Origin: Gammaproteobacteria bacterium
GTDB lineage: Bacteria; Pseudomonadota; Gammaproteobacteria; SZUA-140
Length of the DNA stretch: 64,000 nucleotides
Reading direction: 5' to 3'
Assembly: GCA_016218365.1 (NCBI GenBank)
Contig: JACREF010000009.1
Location: forward strand, 62,001 to 126,000
Under the pieces are notes generated by a model that searched no databases, had not been told where the DNA came from, and saw only the letters and a list, made by a program, of their open reading frames with translations. A program made the position numbers and the translations under genes. Position 1 is the stretch's first letter. The number at the start of each line of letters is the position of its first letter. Of this stretch, positions 19,790 through 29,801 are shown piece after piece.

Positions 19790-20704
19790 GTGTCGCAATC
19801 AATTACACCCGATGTCAGGACCTTTCAGGGTCTGATCCTGGCACTGCAGACCTACTGGGCGCGCCAGGGTTGTGTGCTGCTGCAGCCCTATGACATGGAG
19901 GTCGGGGCGGGGACCTTTCATCCGGCGACCTTTTTGCGGGCGATCGGCCCCGAGCCGTGGGCGGCCGCCTATGTACAGCCCAGCCGCCGGCCAGCTGACG
20001 GGCGGTATGGCGAGAATCCGAACCGTTTGCAGCATTATTATCAGTTTCAGGTTGTCATCAAGCCGTCGCCGCTGGATATCCAGCAGCTGTATCTGGGCTC
20101 GCTGTACGAGCTTGGCATCGATCCACTGATCCATGATATCCGCTTCGTCGAGGACAACTGGGAATCTCCAACGCTGGGTGCCTGGGGTCTGGGTTGGGAG
20201 GTGTGGCTGAATGGCATGGAGGTCACGCAGTTTACCTATTTCCAGCAGATCGGCGGCCTCGATTGCCGGCCGGTGACTGGCGAGATCACCTATGGGCTGG
20301 AGCGCATTGCGATGTATCTGCAGGGCGTCAACAGCGTCTATGACCTGACCTGGACCGACGGCCCGCTGGGCAAGGTCAGCTATGGCAACGTATTCCATCA
20401 GAACGAGGTCGAGATGTCGGCCTATAATTTTGAAAAGGCCGATGTCGCGGCCTTGTTTGCCGCCTTCGACAACGCCGAGTTGCAGAGCCAGCGCCTGATC
20501 AGCGACGGCTTGCCGCTGCCGGCCTATGATATGGTCATGAAGGCCTCGCATGCCTTCAACCTGCTCGATGCCCGGCGCGCGATCAGCGTCACCGAGCGCG
20601 CCCGTTTCATCGGCCGGGTGCGGGCATTGGCCCGGGCGGTGGCCGAGGCCTATTACCGGTCACGCGAGGCGCTGGGCTTCCCGATGGTCAGGGGGGCGCA
20701 GTGA
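19790..20704 (+). CDS. glyQ: Glycine--tRNA ligase alpha subunit
   Basis: [50 protein letters not shown] start at 19790. Confidence 0.98.
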   Translation: MSQSITPDVRTFQGLILALQTYWARQGCVLLQPYDMEVGAGTFHPATFLRAIGPEPWAAAYVQPSRRPADGRYGENPNRLQHYYQFQVVIKPSPLDIQQLYLGSLYELGIDPLIHDIRFVEDNWESPTLGAWGLGWEVWLNGMEVTQFTYFQQIGGLDCRPVTGEITYGLERIAMYLQGVNSVYDLTWTDGPLGKVSYGNVFHQNEVEMSAYNFEKADVAALFAAFDNAELQSQRLISDGLPLPAYDMVMKASHAFNLLDARRAISVTERARFIGRVRALARAVAEAYYRSREALGFPMVRGAQ

Positions 20705-22809
20705 GCGCGAGCGCCGATTTCCTGTTTGAGCTGGGCTGCGAGGAGCTGCCGCCGAAGGCACTGCTGCGTCTCAGCCAGGCGCTGGGCGATGGGGTGCGTG
20801 ACGGCCTGTCGCGGGCCGGTCTGGCGTATCAGGTCATGCAGCTGTATGCCGCGCCGCGCCGGCTCGCCGTATTGCTGACCGGCCTGCAGACAGCCCAGGC
20901 CGATGCCGTCGAGGAGCGGCGCGGGCCGGCACTGACGGCGGCCTTTGACGGTGCAGGCAATCCGACGCCGGCGGCGCAGGGCTTTGCCCGCTCCTGTGGC
21001 ATCACCGTTGAGCGGCTCGATACCCAGACCACCGACAAGGGCGCATGGCTGGTCTATCGCCAGGCACGCCCGGGCAAGGCCGCGGCCGAGCTGCTGCCGG
21101 ACATTATGCAGACCGCGCTCGACAAGCTGCCGATCCCGAAGCGGATGCGCTGGGGCAGCCTCGATGTCGAGTTCGTGCGCCCGGTCCACTGGGTCGTCAT
21201 GCTGCTCGGTGATACCGTCATCGATGCGACGATCTATGGCATCCACGCTGGCCGCGAGACCCGTGGCCACCGTTTTCATCATCCGGCCCGGATGTATATC
21301 GCGGAGCCGGCGGCCTATGCGCCGCTGCTGGAGAGTGAAGGTTATGTGATGGCGGACTTTGCCGCGCGCCGCGAGGCGGTGCGGGCCCAGGTCCTTGAGG
21401 TGGCCGCGGCGGTCAACGGCCAGGCGGTCATTGATCCCGAGCTGCTCGATGAGGTGACGGCGATGGTGGAATGGCCGCGCGCACTGCTGGGTAACTTCGA
21501 GCCACGTTTTCTCGAGGTGCCGGCCGAGGTGCTGATCTCGGCGATGAAGGGGCATCAGAAGTATTTCCATGTCACCGACCAGCAGGGCCGGTTGCTGCCG
21601 CATTTCATCACTGTCAGCAACATCGATAGCCGTGACCTGGCCGTGGTGCGGGCCGGCAACGAGCGCGTGATCCGCCCGCGGCTGTCGGATGCCGATTTTT
21701 TCTGGACCCAGGATCGCAAGCAGCCGTTGCAGCAGCGTGTTGCCTCCCTGGCGTCGGTGGTCTTCCAAAAAGATCTCGGCACACTGGCCGACAAGGGGGC
21801 GCGCCTGGAACGGCTGATGCAATATCTGGCCGGCGAGCTGGGCCTGAACGGCGCGCAGGCCGGACGTGCCGCGCATCTGGCCAAGTGCGACCTGATGACC
21901 AGCATGGTCGGTGAGTTTCCCGAGCTGCAAGGTGTCATGGGCCGGTATTATGCCCGCCATGATGGCGAGATGACCGAGGTCGCCGAGGCGCTGTATGAGC
22001 AATACCTGCCGCGTTTTGCCGGCGATCAGCTGCCGAGCGGCGCGCTGGGACAGGCGCTGGCACTGGCCGACAAGATCGATACGCTGGTCGGGATCTTCTG
22101 GATCGGCGAGCTGCCGAGCGGCACCCGCGACCCGTTTGCATTGCGCCGCGCCGCGCTCGGCATCCTGCGTATCCTGGTGGAGCAGCAGCTGGCGCTGGAT
22201 ATCGAGCAACTGGTTACGACCGCGCTCCATGCCCATGTCGATGGTGCGCGGGCGCGCAGCGGGGCCAAGCAGTTTGCCGCCGGACAGACCGCGGCTGCGG
22301 TGGTTGATTTTATCCTCGAGCGGCTGCGCGGCTATTACCAGGAGCGCGGCCTCGGTCATGATGTATTCGAGGCGGTGTTGCAGCGCCGGCCGACACGTCT
22401 CACTGATTTTGACCAGCGCATCCGTGCGGTGGCGCATTTTGCCACGCTGCCGGAGGCCGAGAGCCTGGCGGCCGCCAACAAGCGGATACGCAATATCCTG
22501 AAACAGACCGAACAGCCGATCCCGTCGCAGGTGGATGCGGCCCGGCTGGTGGAGCCGGCGGAACGGGTATTGCTGACGCGGCTCGATGTGCTGGAGGCCG
22601 AGGTGGGGCCATTGCTGCAGCAAGGCGCCTACACCGAGACGCTGGGGCGGCTGGCCACCTTGCGCGAACCGGTGGATCAGTTCTTCGACAAGGTCATGGT
22701 GATGAGCGATGATGCGCTGTTGCGCGCCAATCGCCTGGCGCTGCTGGCACGGCTGCAGCGGTTGTTCCTCGAGGTTGCCGACATCTCCTGCCTGCAGATC
22801 AAGGGCTGA
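20701..22809 (+). CDS. glyS: Glycine--tRNA ligase beta subunit
   Basis: [22 protein letters not shown]...GHQKYFHV...[17 protein letters not shown]; overlaps glyQ by 4 bp. Confidence 0.98.
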   Translation: MSASADFLFELGCEELPPKALLRLSQALGDGVRDGLSRAGLAYQVMQLYAAPRRLAVLLTGLQTAQADAVEERRGPALTAAFDGAGNPTPAAQGFARSCGITVERLDTQTTDKGAWLVYRQARPGKAAAELLPDIMQTALDKLPIPKRMRWGSLDVEFVRPVHWVVMLLGDTVIDATIYGIHAGRETRGHRFHHPARMYIAEPAAYAPLLESEGYVMADFAARREAVRAQVLEVAAAVNGQAVIDPELLDEVTAMVEWPRALLGNFEPRFLEVPAEVLISAMKGHQKYFHVTDQQGRLLPHFITVSNIDSRDLAVVRAGNERVIRPRLSDADFFWTQDRKQPLQQRVASLASVVFQKDLGTLADKGARLERLMQYLAGELGLNGAQAGRAAHLAKCDLMTSMVGEFPELQGVMGRYYARHDGEMTEVAEALYEQYLPRFAGDQLPSGALGQALALADKIDTLVGIFWIGELPSGTRDPFALRRAALGILRILVEQQLALDIEQLVTTALHAHVDGARARSGAKQFAAGQTAAAVVDFILERLRGYYQERGLGHDVFEAVLQRRPTRLTDFDQRIRAVAHFATLPEAESLAAANKRIRNILKQTEQPIPSQVDAARLVEPAERVLLTRLDVLEAEVGPLLQQGAYTETLGRLATLREPVDQFFDKVMVMSDDALLRANRLALLARLQRLFLEVADISCLQIKG

Positions 22810-22815
22810 TCTTCG

Positions 22816-23562
22816 ATGTTGTGGGCGCGCTCGCTGCTCTTCATGCTGGGGATGACGGTGTCGGCTGTCATCTTTGCGCCGCTGGCACTGCTGACGTTCC
22901 CGCTGCCATTGAAACAACGATTTCGCTTCATCTCGCTGTGGGCGCGGCTCAACATCTGGTGGCTGGGCATCACCTGCCGGCTGTATTTCCGCGTTGAGGG
23001 CCGGGAACATATCCCGCCAGGCCCGGCGATCGTACTATGCAAACATCAGTCAGCCTGGGAGACGCTGGTGCTGCAGCAGCTGCTGCCGCCGCAGGTGTGG
23101 TTATTGAAGCGCGAACTGCTGTGGCTGCCGTTCTTCGGCTGGGGGCTGGCAATGACGAGGCCGATCGCCATCGACCGCAAGGCGGGGCGGCGTGCGATCG
23201 AGCAGCTGCTGGAGCAGGGCCGGCAACGGCTCGATGATGGCATGTGGGTCATCATCTATCCGGAGGGGACACGCACCGCGCCGGGCGGCAAGGGGCGGTA
23301 TGCGCCGGGTGGCGCGCTGCTGGCCGAGCACAGCGCTTACCCGGTGTTGCCGGTCGCGCACAATGCCGGTGAGTTCTGGCGCCGTCGCGGTTTCATCAAG
23401 TATCCGGGCATCATCACGCTGGTGTTCGGCCCGGTGATAGACAGCGCCGGCCGCAAGGCCGGTGATATCAACAGCCAAGCGGAGCAGTGGATCGAGATGC
23501 AGATGGCGCGGATCACGACGCGGCCTGAGTTGTATTCGCACAACGCGACGCCCGCCGGCTAG
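22816..23562 (+). CDS. plsC: 1-acyl-sn-glycerol-3-phosphate acyltransferase
   Basis: VLCKHQSAWETLVLQQLL (HX4D-like) and VIIYPEGTRTAPGGKGRYAPGGALLAE. Confidence 0.92.
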   Translation: MLWARSLLFMLGMTVSAVIFAPLALLTFPLPLKQRFRFISLWARLNIWWLGITCRLYFRVEGREHIPPGPAIVLCKHQSAWETLVLQQLLPPQVWLLKRELLWLPFFGWGLAMTRPIAIDRKAGRRAIEQLLEQGRQRLDDGMWVIIYPEGTRTAPGGKGRYAPGGALLAEHSAYPVLPVAHNAGEFWRRRGFIKYPGIITLVFGPVIDSAGRKAGDINSQAEQWIEMQMARITTRPELYSHNATPAG

Positions 23563-23594
23563 ATACCAACAAGCAAGCCCGTGTCCCGGCAACT

Positions 23595-24779
23595 TTATGG
23601 AATGGGCGTGTTGAGGCCGAAGCCGCCAGTATTGGTTTGCTGCTGATTTTGATTCGTTCCCTGGCCGCCAGCCACACATTGAGAACTTAATCTCATTACG
23701 TTGGGTAGGTTGGCCCATGTTATAAGGTCTGTGCAAGCAGGAACCTTGGTGACTTGCAGTGGTTTGATGGTATTGGTTCCAGTGACAACATTCATAGCTA
23801 GCGTGATTGCGTTGACACCTGGTGTAGGCTCGATTCTGACATAGGTGCTGGCGTCAGCGTCTATGCTCAGGCTTCCTGAGTCTGGATAAGTAACTCCTGT
23901 GCTCCATTGCAACGGGGTCGATTTTGTATTTAGCAAACGGCGCACGATTGATGTGCCATCTTCGTTGCGTTGCAATTCGATATCGTCCATGTGAAAGCTG
24001 TATTTATTAGTAATGTTCGCGTAGATTTTTGCGGTTTTTGATACAACGGCTGGATTTACGCCCAAGATGTTATCCGGGGTGGTGGCAGTGCTTCCAGCGT
24101 CGCTTGAATGCACCGTGCGTACTACCAGTTGTGAGTCGTTCTCAAAATAAAGGACGGTGCTTCCAAAAGGAAGTTGGAGGCTCACGGGGGTTATCGAGGT
24201 TGTAGGCGTAAAAAATACGACGGCATTTTGGGAGTCGTATTGTAGCTTGAGGTCTGTGATCAGCAGGTTCATGGATGTTCCCCATGAGCCACTGAGGAAA
24301 TTTTCAAGCCTTAATTTTCCGCTGATATTTGGGTATATTGATGAACTGTTGCTGAATTTACATGTGCCAGTTGATCCGAAATCAATTACAAAACTTGTTT
24401 GGCCTGGAGTCATTGTTGGGCTAATGGAGACGCTGCCAGAGCCGCCAGGGCAGAGGATGTTCTGATTGCCTGAGGTGGAAATTTGTGTGTTGATCCAGGT
24501 CAGTATGCCTAGCAGGCTCGGCGTGGCGCTAGCAGGGGAGGTTATATCCCAAGGGCGCGATATAGACTGCACAAGCTCACCGACCGCGCTAGCTGTCAGC
24601 GCTGCACCACAGTTGGTTGTGTTTGGATCCTGGCAAGTGAGCTTGCCATTATCCGTGCTGCCACCAGTTATTGGTTGGCCATCATTGTTTGCTGGGTTGC
24701 TGTTGAGCGGGCTTCCACCACCGCCGCAGGCGGCCAGGACCAGGATGACGGGGAGCAGCAGGGCTTGAAACGTTTTCAT
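23595..24779 (-). CDS. Predicted lipoprotein of unknown function
   Basis: MKTFQALLLPVILVLAACGGGGSPLNSNPANN, LAAC lipobox followed by a Gly/Ser/Asn-rich linker. Confidence 0.75.
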   Translation of the reverse strand: MKTFQALLLPVILVLAACGGGGSPLNSNPANNDGQPITGGSTDNGKLTCQDPNTTNCGAALTASAVGELVQSISRPWDITSPASATPSLLGILTWINTQISTSGNQNILCPGGSGSVSISPTMTPGQTSFVIDFGSTGTCKFSNSSSIYPNISGKLRLENFLSGSWGTSMNLLITDLKLQYDSQNAVVFFTPTTSITPVSLQLPFGSTVLYFENDSQLVVRTVHSSDAGSTATTPDNILGVNPAVVSKTAKIYANITNKYSFHMDDIELQRNEDGTSIVRRLLNTKSTPLQWSTGVTYPDSGSLSIDADASTYVRIEPTPGVNAITLAMNVVTGTNTIKPLQVTKVPACTDLITWANLPNVMRLSSQCVAGGQGTNQNQQQTNTGGFGLNTPIP

Positions 24780-25020
24780 ATCATCGCTTCTCGTAATTGC
24801 TGTGCCCAGGCAGGGCAATAATGGCCAAATTTTAACACATCTCCAGGGCAGGGCCGTCAGATTGAGCCTAAGCTGCTGAAAATAAAGAAGCCTGTGATTG
24901 CTGCCCCACGTTACGACTTAAAGTAGACAGACAGGATAACCGATAGTTCCTTGTGGAATGCTTAATTGGCCAGTGAGGGCGCAGCCTGCGTCCCGGGCCT
25001 GGCGGACAGCGAGTCGAATC

Positions 25021-26247
25021 ATGTTGAATTATTATCTGGGCCGACAACCGATCTTCGATGTCCGGATGGATGTCATGGGGTATGAGATCCTGTTCCGGCC
25101 GCACGAGGATGCGCTGGTGTCCGGGGCCGGCGTGCTCAATGGCGATATGGCCACCTCACGGGTGATCCTCGACAGTCTGTTCGAGGCGGGCCTCGACAAG
25201 CTGGTTGGCGGCCACCCGGCCTTCATCAACCTGACGCGCGGTTTTGTCGTCAACCCTGATCTGCTGCCCCCGCCCTCGCCGCAGCTGGTGCTGGAGGTGC
25301 TGGAGGATATCGAGGTTGATGATGAGGTCATTGCCGGAGTCAGGGCGCTGAAACAGCGCGGGTATACCGTGGCGCTGGATGATTTCATCTATGATGAGAA
25401 ATGGGTGCCGTTGCTGGAGCTGGCCGACATCGTCAAGGTCGACCTGCGGGCCGCCGATCGGGCGCAGGTCACCGCATGTCTGAAGCAGCTGAGTAAATAT
25501 CCGTTGAAGCTGCTGGCGGAAAAGATCGAGGATGAGGCCGAGTTTATCTGGTGCAAGGACGCTGGCTTTGATTATTTTCAGGGGTATTTTCTGTGTCAGC
25601 CACAGATGAAAAAGGGCAAGCGGCTGCCAACCAATCGCCTCCATATCCTGCGCATCCTGGCCCGGCTGCAGGATGACGCGGTGCAGGTCAGCGAGCTGGA
25701 GCGGATCATCTCCGAGGACGTCACGCTGAGCTTCAAGCTGCTCAAATATATCAACTCGCCGGCCTTTGGCACCCGCAGCAAGATCACGTCGATCAAGCAT
25801 GCGGTGGTGTATCTGGGCATGAAGGAGGTCCGGCGCTGGGGTAACCTGGTGGCCTTGCTCGGGGTGGATGACAATCCCGAGGAATTGATGGTCATCGGTC
25901 TGGTCCGGGCCAAGATGTGTGAGTTGCTGGCCAGCGCCCGTGGCAACTTTGACCAGGGGATGGCCTTTTTGATCGGGCTGTTCTCGATCCTCGATGCCAT
26001 CATGGGCGCACCGCTCGACGAGATACTGGAGAATCTGCCGCTGTCCAGCGACGTGACCGATGCGTTGCTGAACAACAGCGGGGGCTACAGCAAATTTCTG
26101 CAGGTCGCCAAGGCCCATGAGCAGGGGAGCTGGCATGAGACCGACCTGGATAGCGATCTGGCCGGTATACCGCTGGCCGATCTGTACCTGCAATCCCTGG
26201 GCTGGGCCAGCATGACCAGGGACAGTTTGCGGCAAGGCAGCGCCTGA
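25021..26247 (+). CDS. EAL-HDOD (YuxH-type) signalling protein
   Basis: YYLGRQPIFDVRMDVMGYEILFRP...LLAEKIEDEAEFIWCKDAGFDYFQGYFLCQP then HDOD region LERIISEDVTLSFKLLKYINSPAFG. Confidence 0.9.
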   Translation: MLNYYLGRQPIFDVRMDVMGYEILFRPHEDALVSGAGVLNGDMATSRVILDSLFEAGLDKLVGGHPAFINLTRGFVVNPDLLPPPSPQLVLEVLEDIEVDDEVIAGVRALKQRGYTVALDDFIYDEKWVPLLELADIVKVDLRAADRAQVTACLKQLSKYPLKLLAEKIEDEAEFIWCKDAGFDYFQGYFLCQPQMKKGKRLPTNRLHILRILARLQDDAVQVSELERIISEDVTLSFKLLKYINSPAFGTRSKITSIKHAVVYLGMKEVRRWGNLVALLGVDDNPEELMVIGLVRAKMCELLASARGNFDQGMAFLIGLFSILDAIMGAPLDEILENLPLSSDVTDALLNNSGGYSKFLQVAKAHEQGSWHETDLDSDLAGIPLADLYLQSLGWASMTRDSLRQGSA

Positions 26248-26329
26248 TCCACATTGAAGAGTGCCGAGGTGTCGTCCCGTCCGGGGCGGTGTGATATCGT
26301 TACGCCTTTGTTCGGGTGTTGTGAAGTGT

Positions 26330-27829
26330 ATGGAAGCAGGATCCCAAACCGTAACCCAGCTTGATATTACAGCCACCGACCGCGCCTCACTGGCGGCCGA
26401 GTTGCGCACCCTGTTGCCGGCAGAAAGCCTGCTGATGGAGCAGGAAGACCTGTACCCGTATGAGAGCGATGCGCTGACGGCGTATCGCCGGCTGCCGCTG
26501 CTGGTGTGCCTGCCGGAGACCGTTGAGCAGGTGCAGAATGTGCTGCGGGTCTGCCATCAGCGCCAGGTGCCGGTGGTGGCGCGCGGCGCCGGCACCGGCC
26601 TGTCGGGCGGCGCGTTGCCGCATTCCGAGGGGGTGTTGCTGAGCCTGGCGAAATTCACCCGCGTGCTGGAGGTCGATGCCGACAACCGTCTGGCCCGGGT
26701 CGAGCCCGGGGTGCGCAATATCGTGGTGTCGGAGGTGGCCGCCCCGTATGGCCTGTTTTACGCCCCGGATCCGTCGTCGCAGATCGCCTGCACGATCGGC
26801 GGCAATGTGGCTGAAAACTCCGGTGGCGTGCACTGCCTTAAGTACGGGTTGACGGTACACAACCTGCTGGCGTTGAAGATCGTCACCATGGAGGGCGAGC
26901 TGCTGGAGATCGGCACCGCCGGCCTCGAATATCCCGGGTATGACCTGCTGGCACTGATGACCGGCTCTGAAGGCCTGCTCGGTGTCATTGTTGAGGCCAC
27001 GGTCCGCTTGTTACCCAAACCGGAGGCCGTGCAGGTGATGTTGGCGGCCTTCGATGACATCGGGCAGGCGGCGGATGCGGTCGGTCACATCATCGAGCAG
27101 GGCATCATCCCGGCCGGGCTGGAGATGATGGATCGGCCGGCGATCCGCGCCGCCGAGGCCTATGCCAAGGCCGGGTATCCGCTGGATGCCGCCGCCTTGT
27201 TGTTGTGTGAACTGGATGGCGCCGCCGAGGCGGTCGGCGCCCAGGTCGATCAGGTCCGTGCGTTGCTGGAGCAGGCCGGTGCCACCGAGATCCGGATGGC
27301 CAGTGATGCGGCGCAGCGCCAGCTGTTCTGGTCGGGACGCAAGGCCGCCTTCCCGGCAGTGGGCCGGCTGGCCCCGGACTATTACTGCATGGACGGGACG
27401 ATCCCGCGCCTGAAGCTGGCCCAGGTGTTGCGGCAGATCACGGCCTGGTCGCGCGACTATGGTCTGGCGGTGGCCAATGTCTTTCACGCCGGCGACGGCA
27501 ACCTGCATCCACTGATCCTGTACGACGCGAATGTCGAGGGCGAACTGGAGCGGGTCGAGGAGTTTGGCGGCAAGATCCTGGAGCTGTGCATCAAGGTCGG
27601 CGGCACCATCACCGGCGAGCACGGGGTCGGGGTCGAAAAGCTGAATCAGATGTGTGTGCAGTTCAGCGCGGCCGAGCTGGAGCAGATGCACGCGATCAAG
27701 TTTGCGTTTGACGGGCGTGGCCTGCTGAATCCGGGCAAGGCGGTACCGACGCTGCATCGCTGTGCCGAGTTCGGCGCGATGCATGTCCATCGCGGTGCGC
27801 TGAGCTTTCCCGAACTGGAGCGGTTTTGA
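26330..27829 (+). CDS. glcD: Glycolate oxidase subunit GlcD (FAD-linked)
   Basis: PVVARGAGTGLSGGALP FAD-binding; GGVHCLKYGLTVHN; GEHGVGVEKL C-terminal motif. Confidence 0.95.
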   Translation: MEAGSQTVTQLDITATDRASLAAELRTLLPAESLLMEQEDLYPYESDALTAYRRLPLLVCLPETVEQVQNVLRVCHQRQVPVVARGAGTGLSGGALPHSEGVLLSLAKFTRVLEVDADNRLARVEPGVRNIVVSEVAAPYGLFYAPDPSSQIACTIGGNVAENSGGVHCLKYGLTVHNLLALKIVTMEGELLEIGTAGLEYPGYDLLALMTGSEGLLGVIVEATVRLLPKPEAVQVMLAAFDDIGQAADAVGHIIEQGIIPAGLEMMDRPAIRAAEAYAKAGYPLDAAALLLCELDGAAEAVGAQVDQVRALLEQAGATEIRMASDAAQRQLFWSGRKAAFPAVGRLAPDYYCMDGTIPRLKLAQVLRQITAWSRDYGLAVANVFHAGDGNLHPLILYDANVEGELERVEEFGGKILELCIKVGGTITGEHGVGVEKLNQMCVQFSAAELEQMHAIKFAFDGRGLLNPGKAVPTLHRCAEFGAMHVHRGALSFPELERF

Positions 27830-28914
27830 TGGCGAAGGATGTTGATCAGGGCAGGATCATCCAGGAGCAGATCCGCGCGGCGGCGGCCAGCAAGGAATCG
27901 TTGACGGTGGTCGGCGGCGGCAGCAAGGCCTTTTATGGCCGGATCACCTCGGCAGAAGACAAGGTGCTGAAGGTGGCCGGTCACCGCGGCATCATCCGTT
28001 ATACACCCAGCGAACTGGTGGTGACCGCCCGCTGCGGGACACCGCTGGCGGAGATCAATGCCGCGCTGGCCGAACATGGCCAGATGCTCGGGTTTGACCC
28101 GCCGGCCTATGACAAGACGGCCACGCTGGGCGGCGCCATCGCCTGCGGCCTGGCCGGTCCGCGCCGACCCTATGCCGGCAGCATCCGCGATCATGTGCTC
28201 GGGGTGACCTGCGTCACCGGCCGCGGCGAGATCCTGCATTTTGGCGGCGAGGTGGTCAAGAACGTCGCAGGGTTTGATGTGCCGCGGCTGATGGTCGGCA
28301 GCATGGGGACGCTGGCGGTGTTGCTGGATGTCTCGCTGCGGGTGGTGCCGCGGCCGCAATATGAGGTGACGCTGGCCTTTGATGTCGACCAGCACGAAGG
28401 CATGCGGCGCATGCATGAATGGTGGAAGGCGGGCGCCTTGCCGATCAGTGCCGCCTGCCATGACGGCCAGCAGAGCTACCTGCGGCTGTCGGGGTATGAG
28501 GCGGCGGTGAATGCGGCGCGGGCCCGTCTCGGGGGTGAGGTCTATGGCAAGGGCGAGCAGTTCTGGTCAGACCTGCGGGATCAGCGCATGGACTTTTTCC
28601 GTCTGACCGACGAGGAGTCCAATCTGTGGCGGATCACCGTGGCGCCGACCGCCCAGCCGCTGAAGCTGGTCAGCGACTCACTTATAGAATGGGGCGGGGC
28701 CTTGCGCTGGATCAAGACCATCCTGCCGTCCCAGGTGATCCGTGCGATTGCCACCCGCGGCAGTGGCCATGCCACGCTGTTCCGCGGCGAGCGCCGTTAC
28801 GGCATGGTGTTTCACCCCTTGCCTGAGGGCGTCTATGCCTTGCATCGGCGGCTGAAGGCGGCCTTTGATCCGCAAGGGATTTTGAACCCGGGCCGGATGT
28901 ATCCGGACTTCTGA
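27829..28914 (+). CDS. glcE: Glycolate oxidase subunit GlcE
   Basis: LTVVGGGSKAFYGR...GGAIACGLAGPRRPYAGSIRDHVLGVTCVTGRGEILHFGGEVVKNVAGFD. Confidence 0.94.
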   Translation: MAKDVDQGRIIQEQIRAAAASKESLTVVGGGSKAFYGRITSAEDKVLKVAGHRGIIRYTPSELVVTARCGTPLAEINAALAEHGQMLGFDPPAYDKTATLGGAIACGLAGPRRPYAGSIRDHVLGVTCVTGRGEILHFGGEVVKNVAGFDVPRLMVGSMGTLAVLLDVSLRVVPRPQYEVTLAFDVDQHEGMRRMHEWWKAGALPISAACHDGQQSYLRLSGYEAAVNAARARLGGEVYGKGEQFWSDLRDQRMDFFRLTDEESNLWRITVAPTAQPLKLVSDSLIEWGGALRWIKTILPSQVIRAIATRGSGHATLFRGERRYGMVFHPLPEGVYALHRRLKAAFDPQGILNPGRMYPDF

Positions 28915-29033
28915 GGCTGGCAGGCTGCTAAAGCCCTGGCCGCAGTCTCCCGATAGAGGCTTGCTTGCTTTTTGCCAGTGGCGGGGGTAGTATTTACCCC
29001 CTTGATTTGTATGTTCCAGTTCAGAGGTTGATG

Positions 29034-29255
29034 ATGCCTTCAGTCCGTGTCAGAGAAAACGAACCGTTTGAAGTGGCGCTGCGCCGGTTCAAGCGTATCT
29101 GCGAAAAGGGTGGTGTGCTGTCCGAAGTGCGTCGCCGCGAGTTCTATGAAAAGCCAACCTCGGTTCGCAAGCGCAAGGCCGCTGCCGCGGTCAAGCGCCA
29201 GCAGAAGAAGCTGTTCCAGGAACGGGCGCGGATGACCCGTCCCCAGTTCGGCTGA
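29034..29255 (+). CDS. rpsU: 30S ribosomal protein S21
   Basis: [55 protein letters not shown]. Confidence 0.98.
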   Translation: MPSVRVRENEPFEVALRRFKRICEKGGVLSEVRRREFYEKPTSVRKRKAAAAVKRQQKKLFQERARMTRPQFG

Positions 29256-29286
29256 TCCAGTCGCTCCAAATCAGTAGCGCCACGCC

Positions 29287-29736
29287 ATGTCCCAGACGCT
29301 GAAACAGCGCATCCAGGAGGACGTCAAGCAGGCGATGCGCAACAAGGACGCCAGCCGCTTGCAGGCATTGCGCTTGATCACGGCGGCGATCAAGCAGCGT
29401 GAGGTCGATGAGCGCATCGATGCCAGCGACGAGCAGGTGCTGGAGGTGCTGGGCCGGATGCTCAAGCAGCGCCGCGACTCCGTCCATCAATACAGCCAGG
29501 CCGGGCGCGCTGACCTGGCCGCGGCCGAGCAATTCGAGATCGATCTGATTGAGGGTTATCTGCCGCCGGCGCTGGGTGAGGCCGAGCTGGCCGCATTGAT
29601 CGAGCAGGCGGTCGCCGAGTCCGGCGCCAGTTCCGCCCGCGATATGGGCAAGGTCATGGCCGTGCTGAAGCCGCGGATCCAGGGCCGTGCCGACATGACG
29701 GCCGTCAGCGCCAAGGTCAAGGCCAGACTCGTCTGA
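29287..29736 (+). CDS. yqeY: YqeY/GatB-domain protein
   Basis: LKQRIQEDVKQAMRNKDASRLQALRLITAAIKQREVDER...LMPP-like YLPPALGEAEL...MGKVMAVLKPRIQGRADM. Confidence 0.93.
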   Translation: MSQTLKQRIQEDVKQAMRNKDASRLQALRLITAAIKQREVDERIDASDEQVLEVLGRMLKQRRDSVHQYSQAGRADLAAAEQFEIDLIEGYLPPALGEAELAALIEQAVAESGASSARDMGKVMAVLKPRIQGRADMTAVSAKVKARLV

Positions 29737-29801
29737 GTTGTTGATTATAGAGTTCGCCGGACCTGGCTGGCGGTGATCAGCAGTGGGCGTACAATCGTGT
29801 C

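Noticed and set aside
20653-23010. 785-aa minus-strand ORF antisense to glyS
   Set aside because: Complete overlap with a certain gene; Gln/His/Arg-rich composition typical of shadow ORFs in high-GC DNA
25156-26409. 417-aa minus-strand ORF antisense to EAL-HDOD gene
   Set aside because: Shadow ORF, composition bias only
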